DNA of 64,000 nt. It comes from Nocardia caishijiensis NBRC 108228 (GTDB lineage Bacteria; Actinomycetota; Actinomycetes; Mycobacteriales; Mycobacteriaceae). A program made the translations under genes and the position numbers. The stretch covers positions 1 through 64,000 of the forward strand of contig NZ_BDBE01000053.1 of the NCBI RefSeq assembly GCF_001612825.1. Reading direction: 5' to 3'. Shown here in pieces: positions 27,549 to 36,856 of this stretch. A model generated the notes under the pieces. It ran no database searches and had not been told where the DNA came from. It saw only the letters and a program-made list of their open reading frames with translations. Position 1 is the first letter of the stretch. Every line of letters starts with the position of its first letter.

Positions 27549-29810
27549 ATGACGACACTGAGCGACCGGCTCGACCACGTACTCGGCGTGAAGGCCGCCG
27601 ACCGCCTGGCCGAAGCCTTCGACATGACCACCGTCGAAGACCTGCTGCGCCACTACCCGGCGCGCTACGCCACCCAGGGGCAGCCGCTGACGGAGGAGGA
27701 ACCGGAGGAGGGCGCCCACATCACGGTGATCGGCCGGATCACGAAAACCGAACTGCGGCCGATGAAGAACCGTCGCGGCTCGCTGCTGAAGGTGCAGCTC
27801 GACACCGGCGCCACCCGTCCGATCGAGGCCACCTTCTTCAACGGCGACAAGGTGCGCTATCTGGTGAAAGACGGTGTGCGGGCGATGATGTCGGGCACCG
27901 TGCACTGGTGGCGCCCCGACCGTTGGAACCTCTCGCACCCCGATTACCTGATCCTGCCCGACAAGGCCGAGGCGGGCGTGGAACAGCTCACGTCGGTGCG
28001 CGGCAGCGGCGCGTTGCGCGGACTCGCCCAGAGCGCCAAAGGTGCTGGGGGCGTGGATGCCTCCTTCTTCGAGCGCGAGTTCGTCCCCGTGTATCCGGCG
28101 ACAGCGAAGGTGCAGAGCTGGGATCTGCTCGCCTGTATCCGTCAGGTCCTCGACCAGCTGGACCCGATCGACGACCCGCTCCCGGCGGACCTGCGTGCCG
28201 AACGCAACCTGCTCGAGGTGTCGGACGCGCTGCGCCTGATCCATCTGCCCGAACACAAACTCGACATCGAGCGGGCAAGGGACCGTTTACGTTTCGACGA
28301 AGCGCTGGCACTGCAACTGGTGCTGGCCGAACGCAGGCACGAGGTGGAGGGCCGCACCGCGCCCGCCTGCCCGCCACGCACCGACGGCATCGCCGCCGAC
28401 TTCGACGAACGACTGCCCTTCGAGCTCACCGAAGGCCAGCGGCAGGTGATCGACGAGATCTCCGAGGACCTGTCGCGTACCCGCCCGATGCATCGCCTGT
28501 TGCAGGGCGAGGTGGGTTCGGGCAAGACGATCGTCGCCCTGCACGCCATGCTCCAGGCGGTCGACGCGGGCCGCCAGTGCGCCCTGCTCGCACCGACGGA
28601 AGTTCTCGCCGCACAGCATTATCGGTCGTTGCGGGCGATGCTCGGCGACCTCGGTACCGCAGGCGAACTCGGCGCGGCCGAGCACTCGACCAAGGTGGTG
28701 CTGCTCACCGGCTCCATGTCGGCCGCGGCGAAGAAGTCCGCGCTGCTCGACGCGGTGACCGGTGAGGCGGGCATCGTCATCGGCACCCACGCCCTCATCC
28801 AGGACGCGGTCGAGTTCTTCGACCTCGGTCTCGTGGTGGTCGACGAACAACACCGCTTCGGTGTGGAGCAGCGAGACGCGCTGCGCGCCAAGGCGAAAGA
28901 CGGGGTGAGCCCGCACCTGCTGGTCATGACCGCCACCCCCATCCCGCGCACCATCGCGATGACGACCCTGGGCGATCTCGAAACCTCCACACTCACCCAG
29001 CTGCCCAAGGGGCGTTCGCCGATCACGTCGAAAGTCGTGGCGCGCAAACTGCATCCGGCCTGGGTCGAGCGGGCGTGGGAACGCATCGTGGAGGAGGTCG
29101 GCCAGGGCAGACAAGCCTATGTCGTGTGCTCGCGCATCGGCGAGGATCCCGACGCACCACCGGCCAAGGGCAAGAAGGCCGAGGAGAAGGAGGGCCCGAC
29201 CACCCAGGCCGCGGTCGACATGTACGAGACGCTGAGTACCGGGCCGCTCGCGGGCGTGCGCGTAGGGCTGCTGCACGGGCGGTTGCCGTCCGACGAGAAG
29301 GACCACGTGATGCGCCAGTTCAACGACGGCGCGATCGATGTGCTGGTGTGCACCACGGTCGTCGAGGTCGGTGTCGATGTCCCGAACGCCACCGTGATGG
29401 TGATCGTCGACGCCGACCGCTTCGGGGTGAGCCAGCTGCACCAGCTGCGCGGGCGCATCGGCCGAGGCAAGCACCCCGGTCTGTGCCTGCTGGTCACCGA
29501 TGCCGCGCCGGGCGGCACCGCGATGGCCCGGCTCGAAGCGGTCGCCGCCACCACCGACGGCTTCGAGCTGTCGGTACTCGACCTGCGTCAGCGCCGCGAG
29601 GGTGACGTACTCGGCTCGGCCCAGTCCGGCACCGCGCGTTCGCTGCGCCTGCTGTCGCTGCTCGACGACCTCGAAGTCATCACCGCCGCCCAGGACCTGG
29701 CCCGCCGGGTGGTCGCCGAAGATCCCGGGCTGGTGAAACACCCCGGCCTGGCCGGGATGATGAACGCCGCCGTCGACGGCGAACGCCTGGAGTACCTCGC
29801 CAAGTCATGA
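27549..29810 (+). CDS. recG: ATP-dependent DNA helicase RecG
   Basis: A superfamily 2 helicase that regresses stalled replication forks and branch-migrates junctions. The 753-residue protein has an N-terminal OB-type wedge domain (about 60-200, ITVIGRITKTELRPMKN), Walker A GEVGSGKTIVALHAM, DEQH motif (VVDEQHRFGVEQR), TATPIPRT, and the C-terminal helicase motifs TTVVEVGVDVPNATVM and QLRGRIGRG. A charged insertion (PPAKGKKAEEKEG) precedes motif IV. It is probably translated from the DAK2 transcript, since only 3 bp separate the genes. Confidence 0.97.
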   Translation: MTTLSDRLDHVLGVKAADRLAEAFDMTTVEDLLRHYPARYATQGQPLTEEEPEEGAHITVIGRITKTELRPMKNRRGSLLKVQLDTGATRPIEATFFNGDKVRYLVKDGVRAMMSGTVHWWRPDRWNLSHPDYLILPDKAEAGVEQLTSVRGSGALRGLAQSAKGAGGVDASFFEREFVPVYPATAKVQSWDLLACIRQVLDQLDPIDDPLPADLRAERNLLEVSDALRLIHLPEHKLDIERARDRLRFDEALALQLVLAERRHEVEGRTAPACPPRTDGIAADFDERLPFELTEGQRQVIDEISEDLSRTRPMHRLLQGEVGSGKTIVALHAMLQAVDAGRQCALLAPTEVLAAQHYRSLRAMLGDLGTAGELGAAEHSTKVVLLTGSMSAAAKKSALLDAVTGEAGIVIGTHALIQDAVEFFDLGLVVVDEQHRFGVEQRDALRAKAKDGVSPHLLVMTATPIPRTIAMTTLGDLETSTLTQLPKGRSPITSKVVARKLHPAWVERAWERIVEEVGQGRQAYVVCSRIGEDPDAPPAKGKKAEEKEGPTTQAAVDMYETLSTGPLAGVRVGLLHGRLPSDEKDHVMRQFNDGAIDVLVCTTVVEVGVDVPNATVMVIVDADRFGVSQLHQLRGRIGRGKHPGLCLLVTDAAPGGTAMARLEAVAATTDGFELSVLDLRQRREGDVLGSAQSGTARSLRLLSLLDDLEVITAAQDLARRVVAEDPGLVKHPGLAGMMNAAVDGERLEYLAKS

Positions 29811-29864
29811 GGTCGGCGGACGCGACCGATCGTCCGGGGCATCGGCGGCCGCGTCCGGCTGAGC

Positions 29865-31289
29865 TCAGCGCGGCAATCGCGGATACGGCAGATCGGTCGC
29901 GGTGTGTTCGGCGACCGCCAACGGCCGTCCGATCTGCGGAAACGCCCGCTGCGGGCAGGCTGGTCGCTCGCACACCTTGCACCCGGCGCCGATCGGCACC
30001 GCGATATGGGGGTCGTCGACCTGCATCCCCTGCGAGTACACCAGCCGATCGGCGTACTCGATGTCGCACCCGAGCGCGACGACGAAGTTCTTCGCCGCTG
30101 TCCCGTACCCCTGTGCCGTGGTCGGCGTGGTGCGCGCGATCCACAGGTAGCGCCGCCCGTCGGGCATCTCCGCGATCTGGGTGAGGATCCGCCCGGGCTG
30201 GGCGAAAGCCTCGTGGGTGACCCACAGCGGGCAGTTCCCACCCACGCGGGAGAAGTGAAAAGCGGTGGCTGACTGGCGTTTCGAGATGTTGCCCGCTCGG
30301 TCGGTTCGGACGAGGAAGAACGGCACCCCACGCTGACCCTGCCGTTGCAGGGTCGCCAGCCGGTGGCAGACCGTCTCGAAGCCCACCTCGAATCGCAATC
30401 CGAGCAGGTCCACGTCGTAGCGCAGTTCCTCGGCCGAGCGCAGGAACCGCCCGTAGGGCAGGATCAGCGCCCCGGCGAAGTAGTTGGCCAGCCCCACCCG
30501 CGCCAGCGTGCGCGACTCCCCGGCCAGGGCCCGGGACTCGGCGAGCACATTGTCGATCTCGCGGCCGTAGAGCAGCAGGCCGAGGGTGGAGGCGATCTGG
30601 AACGCGCGCTGCCCGGGCCGCAGCCGCCGGGCCAGGGTGAGGGTGCGGGTGTCCGGGTCGTAGTGGCGTTTGGGAATGGCGGGGTCGGCGCCGTCGCCCC
30701 GCACGAGCACGGTGACCCCCGCGCGTTCCTCGGCGATCCGCGCCAACTGCCGGTCCAACGAACCGATGCTCAGCCCGGACTCCTCGAACAACTGCTCGGC
30801 GGCGTGGTCGAGGGTGGCGATGTGGTTGCGATGGTCGTAGAAGAAGTCCCGCACGTCCTCGTAGGGCAGTGGGGTGCCGGGGGCCCCGGTCGGGGTGTCG
30901 ACGCGGGAGGACAGCAGATCGAGTTGGTCGGTGGCCGCGCGCAGGCGGCGGTGCATGGCGATGACGATCCGCGCCACCTCCGGCAGGCGGGTCGCCAGCT
31001 CCTCCACCTCGGTGATCGGTGCGGTGTCGCCGCCGCCCGCCGCCTCGACGAGCACCTCGTGCAGGTCCGAGACCAGCCGCGCGTCGGAGTCGGCGGCGAA
31101 GAACTGCACGTCCAGGTCGAAGGTCGAATTCAGTTTCAACAGAACGGGAATGGTGAGCGGTCGCTGGTCCCGCTCGAGCTGGTTGAGGTAACTCGGCGAG
31201 AGATCGAGCGATTTGGCCAGCGCGGCCTGGGTCATCCGTCGTTCTTCGCGTAGCCGTCGAAGTCTGGCCCCCGCGTACATCTTCCGCAC
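29865..31289 (-). CDS. RamB/PrpR-type XRE regulator (ScfR family)
   Basis: A transcriptional regulator of the RamB/PrpR family, which in relatives controls acetate, glyoxylate or propionate metabolism. The 474-residue protein has an N-terminal XRE helix-turn-helix (MTQAALAKSLDLSPSYLNQLE, about 19-39), a central IrrE/ImmA-like region and a C-terminal DUF2083 domain with NCPLWVTHEAFAQPGRI and cysteines in GCKVCERPACPQR that could hold an iron-sulphur cluster. It lies between recG (convergent) and pyc (divergent). A 10 of 12 match to the RamB consensus lies just upstream, which suggests autoregulation. ATG 31289 or ATG 31280 may be the start. Confidence 0.9.
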   Translation of the reverse strand: MRKMYAGARLRRLREERRMTQAALAKSLDLSPSYLNQLERDQRPLTIPVLLKLNSTFDLDVQFFAADSDARLVSDLHEVLVEAAGGGDTAPITEVEELATRLPEVARIVIAMHRRLRAATDQLDLLSSRVDTPTGAPGTPLPYEDVRDFFYDHRNHIATLDHAAEQLFEESGLSIGSLDRQLARIAEERAGVTVLVRGDGADPAIPKRHYDPDTRTLTLARRLRPGQRAFQIASTLGLLLYGREIDNVLAESRALAGESRTLARVGLANYFAGALILPYGRFLRSAEELRYDVDLLGLRFEVGFETVCHRLATLQRQGQRGVPFFLVRTDRAGNISKRQSATAFHFSRVGGNCPLWVTHEAFAQPGRILTQIAEMPDGRRYLWIARTTPTTAQGYGTAAKNFVVALGCDIEYADRLVYSQGMQVDDPHIAVPIGAGCKVCERPACPQRAFPQIGRPLAVAEHTATDLPYPRLPR

Positions 31290-31311
31290 GTCAGGATCCT
31301 AGCGCCGCCCG

Positions 31312-31323
31312 TTCGCAATGTTC
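31312..31323 (-). promoter_or_regulatory. RamB-like box upstream of the ramB-type gene
   Basis: On the minus strand GAACATTGCGAA agrees at 10 of 12 positions with the Corynebacterium RamB consensus (A/G)AACTTTGCAAA. It is 23 bp upstream of the regulator start. Confidence 0.4.
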
Positions 31324-31549
31324 GCTGAAAGTGGGGAATGGCCTGGGAGAAGTGCAGTCCCGCAAGGGATTCTACCGAGGATTACTCGTGCGTAACATGC
31401 GAAGCGATCGCGGGCGCCGAGCGCACCGACGGCGGCGGCGAGCGGTGAGATGTGACAGCCGCGTAACCGTCGGTTCGCAGGTGGGCGGGGTCGGCGGTGA
31501 AGATTGCTGCGAACCCACCTTCCGTGCCGGAGGGGTGGGTCCGGCCGGG

Positions 31550-31561
31550 TACCGTGGTCCA
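31550..31561 (+). promoter_or_regulatory. Predicted leaderless -10 element of pyc
   Basis: TACCGT (31550-31555) then 6 nt and ATG 31562. The rest of the 272-bp gap to the regulator holds no other clear element besides the RamB-like box. Confidence 0.45.
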
Positions 31562-34500
31562 ATGTTCTCGAAAGTCTTGGTCGCCAATCGCGGCGAGATC
31601 GCCATCCGCGCCTTCCGCGCGGCCTACGAGCTCGGCATCGGAACGGTCGCGGTCTTCCCGCACGAGGATCGCAATTCCGTCCACCGGCTGAAGGCTGCCG
31701 AGTCCTACCAGATCGGCGAGGAGGGGCACCCCGTCCGGGCGTACCTGTCGATCGAGGCGATCATCGACGCCGCCAAGAGCGCGGGCGCCGACGCCATCTA
31801 CCCCGGCTACGGTTTTCTGTCGGAGAACCCCGACCTCGCGGCGGCCTGTGCTCGCGAGGGCATCACCTTCATCGGCCCCTCGGCGCAGGTGCTGGAGATG
31901 GCGGGCAACAAGGCCACCGCTATCGAAGCGGCCAAGGCCGCCGGTCTGCCGGTCCTGAAATCGAGCGAACCCAGCGCCGACATCGACGCGCTGCTGGCGG
32001 CGTCGGAGCAGCTCGAGTACCCGATCTTCGTCAAGGCCGTTGCCGGTGGCGGCGGGCGCGGCATGCGCCGGGTCGCCGCGCCGGAGCAGCTGCGGGAGTC
32101 GATCGAGGCCGCCTCGCGGGAAGCCGAGTCGGCCTTCGGCGATCCGACGGTGTTCCTCGAGCAGGCGGTGGTGAACCCGCGCCACATCGAGGTGCAGATC
32201 CTGGCCGACCAGCACGGCAATGTGATGCACCTGTTCGAGCGGGACTGTTCGCTGCAGCGCCGCCACCAGAAGGTGATCGAACTGGCGCCCGCCCCGAATC
32301 TCGACCCGGAGCTGCGGGAACGGATCTGTGCCGACGCCGTCGCCTTCGCCAGGCAGATCGGCTACAGCAACGCGGGCACCGTCGAATTCCTCCTCGACGA
32401 GCGCGGCAACCACGTGTTCATCGAGATGAACCCGCGCATCCAGGTGGAGCACACGGTCACCGAGGAGATCACCGATGTCGACCTGGTGCAGTCGCAGCTG
32501 CGCATCGCGGCCGGGGAAACACTCGCCGACCTGGGGCTGAGCCAGGACAAGGTGGCGATTCGCGGCGCCGCGCTGCAGTGTCGCATCACCACCGAGGACC
32601 CGGCCAACGGCTTCCGCCCCGACACCGGGCGCATCACCGCCTACCGCACGCCCGGCGGCGCGGGCATCCGGCTCGACGGTGGCGCGAACCTGGGCGCGGA
32701 GATCGGCGCCTACTTCGACTCCATGCTGGTCAAGCTCACCTGCCGTGGCCGTGACCTGCCCGCGGCGGCCGCGCGAGCCCGTCGCGCGCTGGCCGAGTTC
32801 CGCATCCGTGGTGTGACGACCAACATCCCGTTCCTGCTGGCGGTGCTCGACGACCCCGATTTCCAGGCGGGCCGGGTCACCACCTCGTTCATCGACGAGC
32901 GGCCCGAACTGCTCACCTCACGTGGGTCGGCCGACCGTGGCACCAAGATCCTGAACTATTTGGCCGACGTCACCGTCAACAAGCCCAACGGCGAACGCCC
33001 CACCACGGTGTACCCGTACGACAAGCTGCCCGCCGTCGACCTGACCGTGCCGCCGCCGGACGGGTCGCGGCAGCGACTGCTCGCCCTCGGCCCGGAGGGT
33101 TTCGCGAAGGCGCTGCGGGAGCAGAAAGCGCTCGGCGTCACCGACACCACCTTCCGTGACGCGCATCAGTCGCTGCTGGCCACCCGGGTGCGCACCAACG
33201 GTCTGCTCGGTGTGGCCGGTCACGTCGCCCGGCTCACCCCCGAGCTGCTGTCGATCGAGGCGTGGGGCGGCGCGACCTACGATGTGGCGCTGCGCTTCCT
33301 GCACGAGGACCCGTGGGAGCGGCTGGCCGCGTTGCGTGAGGCGGTGCCGAACATCTGTCTGCAGATGCTGCTGCGCGGTCGCAACACCGTCGGTTACACG
33401 CCGTACCCCGAGCAGGTGACGCGGGCGTTCGTGTCCGAGGCCGCCACCACGGGCATCGATATCTTCCGCATCTTCGACGCGCTCAACAATGTCGACCAGA
33501 TGCGCCCGGCCATCGACGCGGTCCGCGAGACCGGCACCGCGATCGCCGAGGTCGCCCTGTCCTACACCGGTGACCTGCTCGACCCCGACGAGCAGCTCTA
33601 CACGCTCGACTACTACCTGAAGCTGGCCGAGCAGATCGTCGACGCGGGCGCCCACGTGCTCGCGATCAAGGACATGGCCGGTCTGCTGCGCGCACCGGCG
33701 GCCGCGAAGCTGGTGACCGCGCTGCGCAGCAATTTCGATCTGCCCGTGCACGTGCACACCCACGACACTCCCGGCGGTCAGCTCGCCACCTACCTGGCCG
33801 CCTGGCAGGCCGGTGCCGACGCCGTCGACGGCGCGAGCGCGGCGATGGCGGGCACCACGTCCCAGCCCGCGCTGTCGGCGATCGTGGCCGCGGCCGCGCA
33901 CACCGAGCGCGATACCGGGCTCAACCTGCGCAATGTGTGCGATCTCGAGCCGTACTGGGAGGCGCTGCGCAAGGTGTACGCGCCGTTCGAGTCGGGCCTG
34001 CCCGCGCCGACCGGGCGGGTGTACACCCACGAGATTCCCGGTGGGCAGCTGTCGAACCTGCGTCAGCAGGCGATCGCGCTCGGGCTCGGTGATCGGTTCG
34101 AGGAGGTCGAGGCCAAGTACGCGGCGGCGGACCGGCTGCTCGGTCGTCTCATCAAGGTGACCCCGTCGTCGAAGGTCGTCGGCGACCTGGCGCTGGCCCT
34201 GGTCGGTTCCGGCGTCGACATCGAGGACTTCGCCGCCGACCCCGGCCGCTACGACATCCCGGACTCGGTCATCGGCTTCCTGCGCGGTGAACTCGGCGAA
34301 CCGGCCGGTGGCTGGCCCGAACCGTTCCGCAGCAAGGCGCTGGCCGGTCGCAACGAACCCAAGCCGGAGACCCCGCTGAGCGCGGCCGACCAGAAGGCAC
34401 TCGACGGCTCGTCCGACGAGCGTCGCGCCACCCTGAACCGGCTGCTGTTCCCCGGCCCCACCGCCGAGTTCCTGGCCCACCGCGACAAGTACGGCGACAC

Positions 34501-34960
34501 CACCGGCCTGTCGGAGAACCAGTTCTTCTACGGTCTGCGCCGTGGCGAGGAACACCGGGTGCAGCTGGAGAAGGGTGTCACCCTGCTCATCGGGCTGGAA
34601 GCCATCTCCGAGCCGGACGAGAAGGGCATGCGCACGGTCATGTGCATCATGAACGGGCAACTGCGCCCGATCGCGGTGCGCGACCGGTCGGTCGCCTCCG
34701 AGGTGCCCGCCGCGGAGAAGGCCGACAAGAACAACCCGGGCCACATCGCGGCGCCGTTCGCGGGCGTGGTCACCCTGGCCGTCACCGAGGGCGACACGAT
34801 CAGCGCGGGCGACACCATCGGCACCATCGAGGCCATGAAGATGGAGGCCGCCATCACCGCGCCGCGCGCCGGTGTGGTCGGGCGCATCGCCACCGCCAAG
34901 GTGCAGCAGGTCGAAGGTGGGGATCTGCTGATCGAGCTGGCCGCGCGCGAGTCGGAATGA
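31562..34960 (+). CDS. pyc: Pyruvate carboxylase
   Basis: A biotin enzyme that carboxylates pyruvate to oxaloacetate (anaplerosis). At 1,132 residues it has the full domain series: biotin carboxylase (KVLVANRGEIAIRAFRAA at the N-terminus, GGGGRGMRRV, FIEMNPRIQVEHTVTE), the carboxyltransferase barrel (DTTFRDAHQSLLATR, with FRIFDALNN later), and the C-terminal biotinyl domain with EAMKMEA, where Lys1093 is the biotin site. The ATG at 31562 starts precisely at MFSKVLVANRG. The stop overlaps the rsmD start (ATGA). It is divergent from a RamB-type regulator, a plausible controller of this metabolic node. Confidence 0.97.
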   Translation: MFSKVLVANRGEIAIRAFRAAYELGIGTVAVFPHEDRNSVHRLKAAESYQIGEEGHPVRAYLSIEAIIDAAKSAGADAIYPGYGFLSENPDLAAACAREGITFIGPSAQVLEMAGNKATAIEAAKAAGLPVLKSSEPSADIDALLAASEQLEYPIFVKAVAGGGGRGMRRVAAPEQLRESIEAASREAESAFGDPTVFLEQAVVNPRHIEVQILADQHGNVMHLFERDCSLQRRHQKVIELAPAPNLDPELRERICADAVAFARQIGYSNAGTVEFLLDERGNHVFIEMNPRIQVEHTVTEEITDVDLVQSQLRIAAGETLADLGLSQDKVAIRGAALQCRITTEDPANGFRPDTGRITAYRTPGGAGIRLDGGANLGAEIGAYFDSMLVKLTCRGRDLPAAAARARRALAEFRIRGVTTNIPFLLAVLDDPDFQAGRVTTSFIDERPELLTSRGSADRGTKILNYLADVTVNKPNGERPTTVYPYDKLPAVDLTVPPPDGSRQRLLALGPEGFAKALREQKALGVTDTTFRDAHQSLLATRVRTNGLLGVAGHVARLTPELLSIEAWGGATYDVALRFLHEDPWERLAALREAVPNICLQMLLRGRNTVGYTPYPEQVTRAFVSEAATTGIDIFRIFDALNNVDQMRPAIDAVRETGTAIAEVALSYTGDLLDPDEQLYTLDYYLKLAEQIVDAGAHVLAIKDMAGLLRAPAAAKLVTALRSNFDLPVHVHTHDTPGGQLATYLAAWQAGADAVDGASAAMAGTTSQPALSAIVAAAAHTERDTGLNLRNVCDLEPYWEALRKVYAPFESGLPAPTGRVYTHEIPGGQLSNLRQQAIALGLGDRFEEVEAKYAAADRLLGRLIKVTPSSKVVGDLALALVGSGVDIEDFAADPGRYDIPDSVIGFLRGELGEPAGGWPEPFRSKALAGRNEPKPETPLSAADQKALDGSSDERRATLNRLLFPGPTAEFLAHRDKYGDTTGLSENQFFYGLRRGEEHRVQLEKGVTLLIGLEAISEPDEKGMRTVMCIMNGQLRPIAVRDRSVASEVPAAEKADKNNPGHIAAPFAGVVTLAVTEGDTISAGDTIGTIEAMKMEAAITAPRAGVVGRIATAKVQQVEGGDLLIELAARESE

Positions 34961-35520
34961 CCCGCATCATCGCCGGTGTGGCCGGTGGGCGGCGCCTCGC
35001 GGTGCCGCCCGCCGGTACCCGGCCCACCTCCGACCGGGTGCGCGAGGCGCTGTTCAGCGCGATCGACGCCCGCCTCGATCTCGACGGCGCACGGGTGCTC
35101 GACCTGTACGCCGGATCGGGCGCGCTCGGGCTGGAAGCCCTCTCGCGCGGCGCGTCCCAGGCGCTACTGATCGAGGCCGATCGCAAGGCGGGTGCGGTGG
35201 TGCGCGCCAATATCGCCGAGCTGAACCTGCCCGGCGCCGAACTGCGGCTCGGCAGCGTGGCCTCGGTCCTGGCGCGTCCTGCTCCCGTGGCGTACGACGT
35301 GGTGTTCTCCGACCCGCCCTACGACGTGAGCACCGACGACGTCACCGCCGACCTGCGTGCCCTCGCCGAGCACGGCTGGCTCGCGCCCGAGGCGCTGGTA
35401 GTGGTGGAACGATCGATCCGTTCGCCCGAAATCACTTGGCCCGCAGGGTATTCGGTGCTGAAGGCACGTAAATACGGGGAGACCAGGATCGAGCTCGCCG
35501 AATACGGTGCTAGCGTCTGA
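34957..35520 (+). CDS. rsmD: 16S rRNA (guanine(966)-N(2))-methyltransferase
   Basis: Methylates G966 of 16S rRNA in the small subunit. The 187-residue protein has the RsmD N-terminus MTRIIAGVAGGRRL, the SAM-binding VLDLYAGSGALGLEALSRGA and the catalytic DPPY in VVFSDPPYDV. Its ATG overlaps the pyc stop, and its end contains the TAGCGT box proposed for coaD. The rsmD-coaD order is conserved widely in actinobacteria. Confidence 0.95.
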   Translation: MTRIIAGVAGGRRLAVPPAGTRPTSDRVREALFSAIDARLDLDGARVLDLYAGSGALGLEALSRGASQALLIEADRKAGAVVRANIAELNLPGAELRLGSVASVLARPAPVAYDVVFSDPPYDVSTDDVTADLRALAEHGWLAPEALVVVERSIRSPEITWPAGYSVLKARKYGETRIELAEYGASV

Positions 35521-35523
35521 GTC
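35511..35523 (+). promoter_or_regulatory. Predicted leaderless -10 element of coaD inside rsmD
   Basis: TAGCGT (35511-35516) lies within the last codons of rsmD, followed by 7 nt and the coaD ATG at 35524. Confidence 0.45.
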
Positions 35524-36012
35524 ATGGCTGCTGCAGCACTGTGCCCCGGTTCCTTCGACCCGGTCACCAACGGTCACCTCGACGTGTTCACCCGCGCCGC
35601 CGCGCAATTCGACGAGGTGATCGTCACCGTGATGGTGAACCCCAAGAAGCAGGGCATGTTCACCGTCGAGGAGCGCATGGAACTGCTGCGCGAATCGGTG
35701 GCGCACCTGCCCAACGTCCGCGTCGCCTCGTGGCAAGGGCTGCTGGTGGATTTCGCCAAGCAGGAGGGCGTCAGCGCGATCGTCAAGGGTCTGCGCGATG
35801 CGGGCGACTTCGGCTACGAACTGCAGATGGCCCAGATGAACCACAAACTGGCGGGCGTCGACACCTTCTTCATCGCCACCAACCCGTCCCTGAGCTTCCT
35901 GTCCAGTTCCCTGGTGAAGGAAGTGGCGGCCTACGGCGGCGACGTCACCGACATGCTCCCCCCGGCCGTCCACAAGCGCCTCCTCGACCGCATTGCGGAA
36001 CGCAAGAACTGA
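35524..36012 (+). CDS. coaD: Phosphopantetheine adenylyltransferase
   Basis: Transfers AMP from ATP to 4'-phosphopantetheine, the penultimate step of coenzyme A synthesis. The 162-residue protein has the nucleotidyltransferase motif [14 protein letters not shown] (TNGH in place of TxGH), the pantetheine-site stretch [20 protein letters not shown], and the second ATP motif [11 protein letters not shown]. It lies 3 bp after rsmD. An intergenic repeat element follows the stop. Confidence 0.97.
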   Translation: MAAAALCPGSFDPVTNGHLDVFTRAAAQFDEVIVTVMVNPKKQGMFTVEERMELLRESVAHLPNVRVASWQGLLVDFAKQEGVSAIVKGLRDAGDFGYELQMAQMNHKLAGVDTFFIATNPSLSFLSSSLVKEVAAYGGDVTDMLPPAVHKRLLDRIAERKN

Positions 36013-36024
36013 ACTCGCGAGCAG

Positions 36025-36128
36025 ATGGGTAACTCATCGGGGGCGGGCTACGGCGACCGACCACCTCGGTCTGGCCGCCGACGCACCGTCGCCTCCGCCT
36101 GAGTCCGGCTCGAATTCCCGGAGAGGCG
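36025..36128. repeat. Intergenic repeat element, copy A (after coaD)
   Basis: The first 60 bp (36025-36084) align without gaps at 44 of 60 positions to 55574-55633, ending in the identical 15-mer TCTGGCCGCCGACGC. The similarity resumes at the same offset with CTGAGTCCGGC (36099). The last 25 bp (36104-36128) match 21 of 25 positions at 59519-59543 before smc. Confidence 0.6.
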
Positions 36129-36134
36129 CAACAG

Positions 36135-36650
36135 CTAGAAGACGAAGCCTCTGAGTGCCAGGAAGCGGAGGCCGCCGACGGCGGCGGTGATGGTGAGCAC
36201 GGCCAGCGCCTGGGCGACATCGCCGAGGCCGGGAGCCCAGACGCCGAGCGCGCCGAGGCTCGCCGTCGTGATGACCAGCCCGAGCAGGGCCAGCCCACCG
36301 CCTTCCCACTGCGCGGTGAACCAGCCGACGCGATCGGCGGCGTGGAAGGTGAGCTGACGGTGCAGTTCGTTGGCGATCACGGTGCTCACGATCGAGCCGA
36401 CCACATTGGCCACCAGTGGGCCCGTGCCGATCATCGTGAAGAACAGCAACACGTAGGCGATGTTGCTGGCGCCGCCGACCAGGGCGAAGCGGATGAGCTG
36501 GGGGAAAGCGCGGTCGCCGCGCAGGTACTCGAGGGCGCGGTCGAGCCGGGGGCGGGCCGCGGGCGCGGCGGGCAGCGTCGTCGGGTACGGGGCGAACCAG
36601 GGTGTGAACACGCTCGTCACCGGATACTTCGGTGTTTCCAGGACGGTCAT
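36135..36650 (-). CDS. GtrA family membrane protein
   Basis: A small polytopic inner-membrane protein of the GtrA/DPMS family; relatives help move polyprenyl-linked sugars, for instance in arabinogalactan or O-antigen modification. The 171-residue protein has a cytoplasmic N-terminus of about 50 residues and four hydrophobic helices (LIRFALVGGASNIAYVLLFF, VVGSIVSTVIANEL with the family's N-H-x-L-TF stretch, LALLGLVITTASLGAL, and LAVLTITAAVGGLRFLAL). ATG 36650 follows GGAG by 9 bases. It is divergent from sepIVA across 206 bp that hold no clear feature beyond TGTCGCGACA. Confidence 0.88.
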   Translation of the reverse strand: MTVLETPKYPVTSVFTPWFAPYPTTLPAAPAARPRLDRALEYLRGDRAFPQLIRFALVGGASNIAYVLLFFTMIGTGPLVANVVGSIVSTVIANELHRQLTFHAADRVGWFTAQWEGGGLALLGLVITTASLGALGVWAPGLGDVAQALAVLTITAAVGGLRFLALRGFVF

Positions 36651-36856
36651 GATCGACTCCGATCGCGGTACAGGCGTCGACAGCTTTGTCGTGCCCCTAG
36701 ATCGTAGCGAAGTGGAGGGCCGCACTCCACTTGATATGTGTGCGATCTCGGACACTGTCGCGACACACCGCGCCGACATTCGGCACACCGGCCGATCGCG
36801 GGCACACTGGGCACGGCGGTAGTCGTTCGCCGTGAGTCCGCAGGAGGGTAGTGAGC

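Noticed and set aside
36034-36309. Minus-strand ORF over repeat copy A and the GtrA end
   Set aside because: Arg/Pro-rich, no ribosome site, and overlaps the C-terminal helices of GtrA in another frame.
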